From Ensifer adhaerens (GTDB lineage Bacteria > Pseudomonadota > Alphaproteobacteria > Rhizobiales > Rhizobiaceae), in assembly GCF_028993555.1 (NCBI RefSeq), contig NZ_CP118610.1, positions 744,001 to 808,000 of the forward strand: a stretch of 64,000 nt of DNA. The letters run 5' to 3'. Position numbers and translations under genes: made by a program. The number at the start of each line of letters is the position of its first letter. The stretch's first letter is position 1. Below are positions 52,494 to 59,986 of this stretch, piece by piece. A model generated the notes under the pieces. That model was given only the letters and a program-made list of their open reading frames with translations, was not told the origin of the DNA and did no database searches.

Positions 52494-52871
52494 CTATCGT
52501 CGCGGCTTTGCGTTCTTGACCTGCCCGGTGAAGAACTCTTGCCGGATAATCTCGCGCAGCAGGGTCTGTTCGATCGGCTTGATGAACTGGACACCGATGC
52601 GCTCGCCGTTGCGATAGACCTCGGCGCAGCCGATTCTCAGCGAAGTGCCGACGATATGCAGATAATAGTGTTGCGGCAGGCCGATATTGGTGTCGACGGC
52701 AAAGCTGGCGCCGCCACGCGAAATGTCGATCATCCGGCAGGATCGCACGGAGACGTTGCCAAGCCCCGGCTGCACGGCTGTAAGCGTGCCCGCGTGCCCA
52801 ATGGAGAAACGCTCATAGCGCCGCTCGTAGAAAGGCGAGGGGACGCAGGAATACATCGTCTGGTTCTGCAT
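52494..52871 (-). CDS. PilZ domain protein
   Basis: 125 residues. Both c-di-GMP ligand motifs are present: RxxxR (R17-R21, ERRYERFSI) and DxSxxG (D49, S51, G54, IDISRGGASFAV). The end is basic (GQVKNAKPRR). It likely binds cyclic di-GMP and acts on a partner. Upstream on the same strand lies a second, degenerate PilZ protein. Confidence 0.85.
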   Translation of the reverse strand: MQNQTMYSCVPSPFYERRYERFSIGHAGTLTAVQPGLGNVSVRSCRMIDISRGGASFAVDTNIGLPQHYYLHIVGTSLRIGCAEVYRNGERIGVQFIKPIEQTLLREIIRQEFFTGQVKNAKPRR

Positions 52872-53068
52872 GCGTCATTCTCCGCCAGTGCCGGGTCGGA
52901 CGGCGCGATCAGCTTCTGAAAGCATGCCTAGACCCCGGACAATTCATTTGTCCCACATTGTATCGATGGGCGATTTCCACCGATGCTAGAATCAGTCTTG
53001 CAGGAGAAACTTGCAATCCCCTGAAATCGATCACTAAAAATCTAATGTCGCTCGATTTGCGATGAGAA

Positions 53069-53425
53069 TCAGAGCCCGCCACTGGAGAATTGGATTCGAA
53101 TGAGGCGTCTCAAGAAATCCGGTGAGAGCAGCATGTTGAAACGCACGCCGAGTTCGGAGCCTTCCCGGTGAATTTGCGAGCAGCCGATTTCCTCCTTGAA
53201 ACCTTCGATTTCCAGAAAGAAGTGTTTCGGCAGCAGGATCGCGGCATTGAAGTCGAGCATTGCGCCGGCAATCGAGATGTGGCGCAGCAGGCATTGGTAT
53301 TTGGTCTTTGCTTTCAGATGCTGACCGATGACGAGGATACGGCAGGGCCGCTCGATGAAATAGTGCTGATGGGTGGCCGCGAGCTGGCCGGGCTTTCCTT
53401 CCGCGACATGCATTTTCATCGACAT
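53069..53425 (-). CDS. Degenerate PilZ domain protein
   Basis: 118 residues, same fold as its neighbour but with altered ligand motifs: RxxR (R26, R29 in IERPCRILV) instead of RxxxR, and HxSxxG (H49 in RHISIAGAML) instead of D/NxSxxG. It probably does not bind cyclic di-GMP well. It could pair with the neighbouring PilZ protein, but the 197 bases between them argue against a tight operon. ATG 53425 is chosen. Confidence 0.75.
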   Translation of the reverse strand: MSMKMHVAEGKPGQLAATHQHYFIERPCRILVIGQHLKAKTKYQCLLRHISIAGAMLDFNAAILLPKHFFLEIEGFKEEIGCSQIHREGSELGVRFNMLLSPDFLRRLIRIQFSSGGL

Positions 53426-53735
53426 GACAAGCTCCGCGACCGATAGCCCTTCGTAACCTCCCGCAGCGACGGCATCGATGGAATCGACGCCTGTGCGGGC
53501 TATCGTGTCTCAGCTAATCACACCGACTTGCTTCGACCTTGCGCGTTCACACGCGCGTGCACGATAAATTATGACGCGTGCGTACATTGAAAGCCCCCAC
53601 CTCATACGTAATACTTTCGTCAGGCATGACCGGGACGCCCGATGTGGTGATTCCGAGGGACAAATGGGCGAGGGCATCGTCCGTCGTTCAAGCCGGGCTA
53701 GGCGAAGAACGATGGTCGGTGCCGGAGGGAAGGGC
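53426..53735. other. Intergenic region before caspase-like gene
   Basis: 310 bases. The frame of the caspase-like gene remains open back to 53571, but the upstream residues (RHDRDARCGDSEGQM and so on) are not signal-like. A third operator-like site lies at 53571-53586. I see no other gene. Confidence 0.45.
53571..53586 (-). promoter_or_regulatory. ACGT-rich operator-like site (third copy)
   Basis: On the minus strand: TGTACGCACGCGTCAT. It matches the right part of the ETF-QO site (TTTACGTACACGTCAT) at 13 of 16 positions. It lies 150 bases before the start proposed for the caspase-like protein and would overlap a coding start at 53571, supporting the later start. Confidence 0.4.
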
Positions 53736-55952
53736 ATGTTCACGGGGCATTCGCGGCGTTTTCTGCCGCTCTCTATTCTATGTATGGCGTTGTTTGTGTC
53801 GGTGTCCGATGCATGGGCCGCCAAGCGCGTCGCGCTGTTGATCGGCAACGAGAAATATGAAGCGACGTCGCCGCTCAACAACCCCGCCAATGACGTGGAA
53901 CTGATGAAGGCCTCCTTCGAGGATGCCGGCTTCGATTCCGTCACAACGGTGCACGACGTCAGTCGCCAGGACATGGTCAAGGCGTTGCGCGACTTCGAAG
54001 ATCTCGCAACCGGCGCCGAAGTCGCGATCGTCTACTACTCCGGCCACGGCATGGAGATGAATGGCGAGAATTTTCTGCTTCCCGTCGACGTGCAATTGAA
54101 AACGGACAAGGACGTGGAGGACGAAGCGATCGGCCTCGACCGGGTTCAACGTTCGCTCGAAGGTGCGACCAAGCTCAAGCTCGTCATTCTCGACGCCTGC
54201 CGCAACAATCCCTTTGAGCAGAGCATGACGCGCTCGATCTCGACCAGGGCAGTTTCGCGTGGCCTGGCGCGGGTCGAACCGGAATCAGCCGACCTACTCG
54301 TCGCATTTGCCTCCAAGGCCGGCACGGTCGCGCTCGACGGGGAGGGCAAGAACAGCCCCTTCGCCACCGCGCTCGCCAAATACCTGACCGAGCCGGGTGT
54401 CGATGTCCGCATTGCGCTCGGCAAGGTACGCGACGAGGTGGTATCGGCGACCAATCGCGGCCAGGAGCCGTTCGTCTATGGGTCGCTCGGTGGTGCGCAG
54501 ATTTTCCTCAATATCAAAGAGGTGAACATCAACGTCATCAATAATGGCGGCCAACTCTCGCCAAACAGCCAATCGGAGGCGGCTGCCGATTGGCAGAACA
54601 TTCGCGACCTCGCCGACAAGGATCTGATCGCGGCGTTCCTGGCGAAGCATGGATCGGACCCGGTCTATAAGATGCTCGCCGAGAAGAAGCTGAAGCTTCT
54701 GACCGAGGCCGAACAGACGTCCAGCGTGACGCCGGACGAAATCGCCTGGGAGGCGCTGAAGCAATCAACTGACGCGGCGGCACTGACACGATTCATCGAG
54801 CGCTATCCGGACAGCAGCCACAAGGCGGAGGCCGAGCAGCAGATCGCGGCGCTCGAACCACAGAAGGGCCTCAACGTCTCGCCGACCGGCAAGGACACGC
54901 AGGCCTCGCGCGATTGTTATCTGCTGGCGGGCGAGCCGCAATCGATGCCGGGCTTCCTCGGGGTCAACTTCCTGAAGCTCGATTCCGAACGGGCGTTGAC
55001 CGCCTGCGCACAGGCCGTCAACGAGAATCCCGACGATATGATGCTCGTCAACATGCTGGGGCGGGCGCAGGATGCCGGCCGTAATTATGTCGACGCGCGG
55101 CGCAATTACCGGAAGGCCGCTGATGGCGGCAACATGTATGCGCTGACGAATCTGGCCTGGTTTTCAGTCTATGGGACCGACGGTCCGGTCGACATAGACC
55201 AGGGAAAGCGCATGTTCGAGGAGGCGGCGAGAGGCGGCAATGCCTACGGTCAGGCGTCGCTCGGCTGGCTTTATCGCGAGGGTTACGGCGGCATCGCGCA
55301 GGACTATGCCGAGGCGGCGAGGTGGTATGAGCAGGCAGCCAATCAGGGCTATGCCAACGCCATGGCAACGATGGGCTGGTTCTATCGGGAAGGGCTCGGT
55401 CTGCCCAAGGATCTGGCGCAGTCGCTCTCCTGGTACAAGAAAGCCGCCGAAAGCGGCGACACCAATGCCATGTCGTCACTCGGATGGGCCTATCAGAACG
55501 GATTGGGGACCGAGCAGAACTACGGCGAGGCCAAGGTCTGGTATGAGAAGGCGGCCAATATGGGCGATTCCTATTCCATGGCATTGCTCGGCTGGTTCTA
55601 TGACATCGGCAACGGCGTCTCGCAGGACTACGTGCAGGCCCGTACCTGGTACGAAATGGCGGCGAATGCCGGCAGTGCCTACGCCATGGGGAATCTGAGT
55701 CGTCTTTATGACTACGGCCTCGGCACCAAGGCGGATGCAAAGGAGGCGGTTCGCTGGGCGGCGGCGAGCATCGAGGGTGGTGACCCGGCCAAGCTCGAAG
55801 AATTGCGAACCCAGCCCAACAATTTCACACCGGCTTTCCGTAAGGAGATGCAGGCGCTGCTTAAGGACCGCGGCTACTACGGCGGACCGATTGACGGCGA
55901 CTTCGGGGCCGCCACACAGCAGGCGATCGAGCGTCTCGCACGCAAATCGTAG
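53736..55952 (+). CDS. Secreted caspase-like (C14) protein with Sel1 repeats and peptidoglycan-binding domain
   Basis: 738 residues with ATG 53736, supported by GGAGGGA five bases upstream and an immediate signal peptide (RRFLPLSILCMALFVSVSDA). Caspase domain (about 28-235): KRVALLIGNEKYEATSPLNN, catalytic His H104 in YYSGHGMEM and Cys C155 in ILDACRNNPFE, plus SADLLVAFASKAGTVA. A middle linker (about 290-450) is followed by six or so 36-residue Sel1 repeats (for example NAYGQASLGWLYREGYGGIA, NAMATMGWFYREGLGLPKDL). The end (about 690-738) is a peptidoglycan-binding-type domain (LKDRGYYGGPIDGDFGAATQ). It looks like a periplasmic orthocaspase. The substrate is unknown. Confidence 0.85.
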   Translation: MFTGHSRRFLPLSILCMALFVSVSDAWAAKRVALLIGNEKYEATSPLNNPANDVELMKASFEDAGFDSVTTVHDVSRQDMVKALRDFEDLATGAEVAIVYYSGHGMEMNGENFLLPVDVQLKTDKDVEDEAIGLDRVQRSLEGATKLKLVILDACRNNPFEQSMTRSISTRAVSRGLARVEPESADLLVAFASKAGTVALDGEGKNSPFATALAKYLTEPGVDVRIALGKVRDEVVSATNRGQEPFVYGSLGGAQIFLNIKEVNINVINNGGQLSPNSQSEAAADWQNIRDLADKDLIAAFLAKHGSDPVYKMLAEKKLKLLTEAEQTSSVTPDEIAWEALKQSTDAAALTRFIERYPDSSHKAEAEQQIAALEPQKGLNVSPTGKDTQASRDCYLLAGEPQSMPGFLGVNFLKLDSERALTACAQAVNENPDDMMLVNMLGRAQDAGRNYVDARRNYRKAADGGNMYALTNLAWFSVYGTDGPVDIDQGKRMFEEAARGGNAYGQASLGWLYREGYGGIAQDYAEAARWYEQAANQGYANAMATMGWFYREGLGLPKDLAQSLSWYKKAAESGDTNAMSSLGWAYQNGLGTEQNYGEAKVWYEKAANMGDSYSMALLGWFYDIGNGVSQDYVQARTWYEMAANAGSAYAMGNLSRLYDYGLGTKADAKEAVRWAAASIEGGDPAKLEELRTQPNNFTPAFRKEMQALLKDRGYYGGPIDGDFGAATQQAIERLARKS

Positions 55953-56185
55953 AGTTGGAGGCAAGACAGCGGACTTGCGGTTCCCTTTGTATCGGGTGGG
56001 GGAATCGGTCGACGGCAAGCGCCGAAACGTTCCAGCCATTCCTGCCCATATGCGCGAGTGGCCTGCCGCGACGCCCATACGTTTGCTTGCTGCTGGCGAG
56101 ACCCACACGGAAAATGAGGGGAATTGCTGGAAACCGACAAAAAAATCTTGCAAAGGCCGCTGAGTGTCACTAGTCAGGCGCTAAC

Positions 56186-56275
56186 GGAGAGGTGGCCGAG
56201 TGGTCGAAGGCGCTCCCCTGCTAAGGGAGTATACCGGAAACGGTATCGAGGGTTCGAATCCCTTCTTCTCCGCCA
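56186..56275 (+). tRNA. tRNA-Ser (anticodon GCT)
   Basis: Full cloverleaf of 90 bases with a long variable arm. The acceptor stem GGAGAGG pairs with CTTCTCC and is followed by G-CCA, and the anticodon loop CTGCTAA lies in the stem GGGAGT-type region. The T arm contains GGTTCGAATCC. Reads AGC/AGU codons. CCA is encoded. No integrase or phage sequence is next to it. Confidence 0.95.
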
Positions 56276-56410
56276 TTCCCTTGATCTATCCAGAAACATC
56301 AATAGCCGTCCGAGTTTAGGCTTGGTGACAGCTTCGCGCTGAATGGGCTGCCGATGGTCTGTTCTGCCCTGCCTTCGCAAAATCGCGATGGTGGCGACAT
56401 AGCCGATGTC

Positions 56411-56482
<72 letters not shown>

Positions 56483-56809
56483 GCATCAACCATCTTCAGA
56501 GATCGCCGCGGGTGATGCCCATCGATTGACGTTGTCTTCCTGCGGGTGCCAGCCGCGATTCTCGCCGAACCAGAATCAAGGATAGGTTTGGTTTGCGAAT
56601 CTTGGCGTTGATTCTGATGAATCTTTCGATTGCGAACGATCCGTTCAGCTCTCATTTCTTGAAGCAAATGCTGTTTTAGTCGGTTGCCGCCGAGGTGGAG
56701 TCGGCGTTTGTGACCGTGCTTTCCCCTAATTTGAGCGGCTTTCTGCCTCTTTCTGAAACAGGACGTGTGCACTTCCCTTATGCTAAACCCCTGCCACCAA
56801 AGGGTTTTC

Positions 56810-56824
56810 TTAATGCTTTGTTAA
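56810..56824. promoter_or_regulatory. Perfect CtrA box (TTAA-N7-TTAA) upstream of porin
   Basis: TTAA (56810-56813), seven bases, TTAA (56821-56824): exact match to the CtrA consensus, 241 bases upstream of the porin start. Suggests cell-cycle control of the porin, or of an unannotated start nearby. Sequence evidence only. Confidence 0.45.
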
Positions 56825-57064
56825 TTTTCTTCCGGGGTCTGCGGCGATTTTGTGTCGTTTCAGCAACAGGGTTCGGCGAAGGGCGATGCAAAGCACATGA
56901 TCTCGCTAGTTGGACATTGCGCCAATGATCCGGTCTTGTATTTTCAACTCCGGAAGCAAGGGCGGTTGATCGTCCGACTTCTTGAACGTTGGGGATGGGG
57001 CAGGGAAAGCTGTCCTTCAGCAAAATACCCAGACCCGTTTGAAACTTTTGACTGGAGGTCAGAA

Positions 57065-58126
57065 ATGAACATCAAGAGCCTTCTTCTCGGCTCCGCTGCT
57101 GCTCTCGCAGCAGTTTCCGGCGCACAGGCAGCCGACGCAATCGTCGCAGCCGAGCCGGAGCCCATGGAATACGTTCGCGTTTGCGACGCTTTCGGCACTG
57201 GCTACTTCTACATCCCGGGCACCGAAACCTGCCTCAAGATCGGCGGCTTCATCCGTTTCCAGACTTCGTTCGGTGACAACGCCTCGCAGAGCCGTTACAA
57301 CCAGGCGGATCATGACTTCCTCGACAACGGCGGCCCGAACTACTCCACGTCTGACTGGGATGCCTTCTCGCGCGCTTACATCTCGTTCGACGCCAAGAGC
57401 GACACCGAGTACGGCACGCTCACCGGCTTCTTCGCTGCTGAGTTCAACGCCGACAACGACACCGACTCTGGCGACAGCGACTTCATCGACGTTGATGAAG
57501 CCTACATCCAGCTCGGCGGCCTGAAGGCTGGTTTCTTCTACAACTGGTGGGATAAGGGTATCAACGGCGAAACCGACTCGCTCGGCAACGTCACCGAGTT
57601 CAACTCGATTGCCTACCTCTATGACGGCGGTTCGTTCCAGGCTGGTATCTCGGTTGACGAGCTCGAAGGCTGGTCCACCAAGGCAAACGGCATCGGCGTC
57701 TCCGGTATCGTTTCGGCTTCGGTCGGCGGCGTTTCCTTCGACCTGCTCGGCGGCTACGACACCGAATGGGAAGAAGGCGCACTCCGCGCTCTGCTCTCGG
57801 CTGACCTCGGCCCGGGCGTCTTCCAGATCGCTGGTATCTGGGCTTCGAACCCGAACACGTACTGGAGCGCCTCTGAGTGGTCCGTTGCAGCTTCGTACCG
57901 CTACAACGCCACCGACCGCCTCGCCATCACCCCGGGCGTTCAGTACTTCGGCAGCCTCGCAGACTCGTTCACCGACTTTGGTAGCGACGACGCATGGCAG
58001 GCTGGCTTGACGGTTGACTACAAGATCACCGAAGGCCTCGCTACCCGCGTATCGGTTCAGTACAAGGATGCTGACAACAGCGACGACGAAGTATTCGGTT
58101 TCGTCCGTCTGCAGCGCGACTTCTAA
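57065..58126 (+). CDS. ropA: Outer membrane porin, RopA type
   Basis: 353 residues. A signal peptide (NIKSLLLGSAAALAAVSGAQ, cut at AQA) is followed by the hallmark start of rhizobial porins: MEYVRVCDAFGTGYFYIPGT and ETCLKIGGFIRFQTSFGD. Acidic residues, alternating beta strands and a C-terminal aromatic (VFGFVRLQRDF, ending in Phe) follow, as for trimeric general porins (Porin_2 family). GGAGGT precedes the ATG at 57065, and a strong terminator follows. The symbol ropA reflects similarity to the Rhizobium/Sinorhizobium porins; paralogues cannot be distinguished here. Confidence 0.9.
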   Translation: MNIKSLLLGSAAALAAVSGAQAADAIVAAEPEPMEYVRVCDAFGTGYFYIPGTETCLKIGGFIRFQTSFGDNASQSRYNQADHDFLDNGGPNYSTSDWDAFSRAYISFDAKSDTEYGTLTGFFAAEFNADNDTDSGDSDFIDVDEAYIQLGGLKAGFFYNWWDKGINGETDSLGNVTEFNSIAYLYDGGSFQAGISVDELEGWSTKANGIGVSGIVSASVGGVSFDLLGGYDTEWEEGALRALLSADLGPGVFQIAGIWASNPNTYWSASEWSVAASYRYNATDRLAITPGVQYFGSLADSFTDFGSDDAWQAGLTVDYKITEGLATRVSVQYKDADNSDDEVFGFVRLQRDF

Positions 58127-58153
58127 TATCATCTGACCTCGGTCAGAAGAGAG

Positions 58154-58181
58154 AAACCCGGCTTTCGAGCCGGGTTTTTTC
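58154..58181 (+). terminator. Porin terminator
   Basis: AAACCCGGCT (58154-58163), short loop, AGCCGGGTTT (58168-58177), then a run of T residues. A textbook rho-independent terminator 28 bases past the stop. Confidence 0.9.
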
Positions 58182-58297
58182 GTTTTTGAAATGTGCAATG
58201 CTTAGTCGCGAGGTGGCAGGCGACCCGGTTGAACCGCGCGCATGCGCTTGCGGAAGCCAACGCAAAAGGGGACGGGTGGACAGTTGATCTGTGCGGT

Positions 58298-59191
58298 CTA
58301 GCGCCGGGGTGTGATGGTCCCGAGAAAAGCGCTTACTGCTTGGCGCGGACCATCAAGGTGCAGCAACGGCGCATGGCCTTGACCTCGTGCGGTGAAGGCT
58401 AGCGCTCCGGGATTCCGCTTGAGCATCTCTTTGACCGTTCGTTCCGACAGGAGCCGGGAGTGCTCGCCTCTGATGACCAAAAGTGGCCATCTGGAAAGGG
58501 CATCATATTGCGGCCAAAGATCGGGCAACGCTATCTCAGCGGACAAGCTCAGCAGCTGGCGCGCGATGGCCGGATCAAAATCAGGCACCGGAACGCCGCC
58601 TTCGTCGCGGTAGATTGCGTTTGCCATTGCGAACCAATCGCCTTCGCCAAGGATAGGGAAGTCGGCCCCGTGGAGTTCTCGCAGACATCCGGGTGCAGTA
58701 GCCCAACTTATCGGCTCGACTGGCGCTTTGTTGAGATAGTCTCGAATGGCCAGCAGGCCTCCGATTTCGATGACGGGGCCAATATCGTTGAGCACAGTGC
58801 CTGCGACCAGGCCGGGTGCAAGGCCGATGAGGTGGTGCAGGATCAGCCCCCCACGCGAGGTGCCGACGAAAATTGCACGGTCAATCCCCAAATGGGTGCA
58901 AGCCGCGATAACGTCTGTCGTTTCGATTGCAATTGAATAATGGCTCTTGTCGTCGTCTCGCTGCGAATTGCCTCGGCCGCGATAATCGAGTGAGAAGACG
59001 GTGTTTCCACCCCCTAATTGGGAAGCGAGAAAGATTGCAAGTTCGTGAAAATCACGGCTGTTGCGGGTGAGGCCCGGCAAGTAGATGATTGGCGTTGCTG
59101 TTGTATTGCGGGCAGGGCCGTAGCTCCGCGCGTAGAGCTGCAAACCATCAGCCGCAGGGAAGCAATGTTCCCGAAACTCGCCTTCATTCAT
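58298..59191 (-). CDS. Alpha/beta hydrolase (serine nucleophile)
   Basis: 297 residues. Motifs: IYLPGLTRNSRDFHELAIFL, SLDYRGRGNSQRDD, nucleophile elbow FVGTSRGGLILHHL (Ser in GTSRGG), LLVIRGEHSRLL and the catalytic-His end GQGHAPLLHLDGP. It probably hydrolyses an ester or lactone; the substrate is unknown. ATG 59191 (NEGEFREHCFPAADGLQLY) is chosen over the upstream frame to 59263, whose residues do not look like a family start. Confidence 0.84.
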   Translation of the reverse strand: MNEGEFREHCFPAADGLQLYARSYGPARNTTATPIIYLPGLTRNSRDFHELAIFLASQLGGGNTVFSLDYRGRGNSQRDDDKSHYSIAIETTDVIAACTHLGIDRAIFVGTSRGGLILHHLIGLAPGLVAGTVLNDIGPVIEIGGLLAIRDYLNKAPVEPISWATAPGCLRELHGADFPILGEGDWFAMANAIYRDEGGVPVPDFDPAIARQLLSLSAEIALPDLWPQYDALSRWPLLVIRGEHSRLLSERTVKEMLKRNPGALAFTARGQGHAPLLHLDGPRQAVSAFLGTITPRR

Positions 59192-59361
59192 TGCCAGCCT
59201 CCACCCGGATACCGGCAGGATCGTAGCTGCTCGAAATGGAAGGGCAAGCCATGCCGTTGGCATGGATGCGTCATTCTACGTTTGCGCCGATGCCGCCAGC
59301 GAGCGGAATGCGACTTCAAGAGCCAAAATCGGGTTCACCGCTAAACCGGCCACCTGCTCAA

Positions 59362-59871
59362 TCAATACGGCGAATTGCACTGTCGCCGAGGGCCGCCATA
59401 GGGCTGATACGAGTTGTCCCAGGCACGATAGGACCGATATCGGGCGTAGCACCAGCGCGTATGCGCATCGCCGCTGACTGCTCGTGGGCCATTGTAGTAT
59501 CGCGGTTGGTTCAGCAATCCGCCGACGATTGCGCCTGCCGCAAGCCCGCCGATGAAGGCACCGACATCGTTGTCATAATTCCCGTAGTGGCGGCGGTAAC
59601 GGTCGCGATAGTAGCCATCCCGATAGTAGCCGTCCCGATAATATCCGCGTCTATCGCGATCACGATAGTAGCCGTGCCGACCGCCGAATTCGCAGTAAGG
59701 AACGGCGCAGCTGGATCGATTCTTGCGGGCTTCACCGCGCTCGTATGGGAACTGAGCCTTTTGAATGTCGGTCGTTCGAGATACCTGCGGAACGACAGGG
59801 AATGCATTGGCGGGAGGAACGCTGCTCATTGCCGCCGCCAGTGACAGGGCGATAATGGATAAGGTCTTCAT
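59362..59871 (-). CDS. BA14K family protein with YYRD repeats
   Basis: 169 residues. A signal peptide (LSIIALSLAAAMSSVPPANA) is followed by a Tyr/Arg/Asp-rich region with tandem YYRDG units (GYYRDGYYRDGYYRDRYRRH) and a glycine zipper (FIGGLAAGAIVGGLL). The end is the BA14K motif, WCYARYRSYRAWDNSYQPYG followed by GPRRQC. BA14K is known in Brucella as a lectin-like antigen; the role in rhizobia is unclear. ATG 59871 was preferred to 59883, where the Shine-Dalgarno sequence is only one to two bases from the start codon. Confidence 0.85.
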   Translation of the reverse strand: MKTLSIIALSLAAAMSSVPPANAFPVVPQVSRTTDIQKAQFPYERGEARKNRSSCAVPYCEFGGRHGYYRDRDRRGYYRDGYYRDGYYRDRYRRHYGNYDNDVGAFIGGLAAGAIVGGLLNQPRYYNGPRAVSGDAHTRWCYARYRSYRAWDNSYQPYGGPRRQCNSPY

Positions 59872-59986
59872 TGTGTTCACCATTTCCTTCAGGAAAGATC
59901 GAACCTTCAGAAGGAAAATGGCTTACGCCGCATTTTGTGCCACCCGCGATCATCACGATTACTTGAACGTATTCGATGGCGCTCGG

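Noticed and set aside
56186..56275. tRNA-Ser as integration site of a mobile element
   Set aside because: No integrase, no duplicated tRNA 3' end and no mobile genes in the 8 kb that follow.
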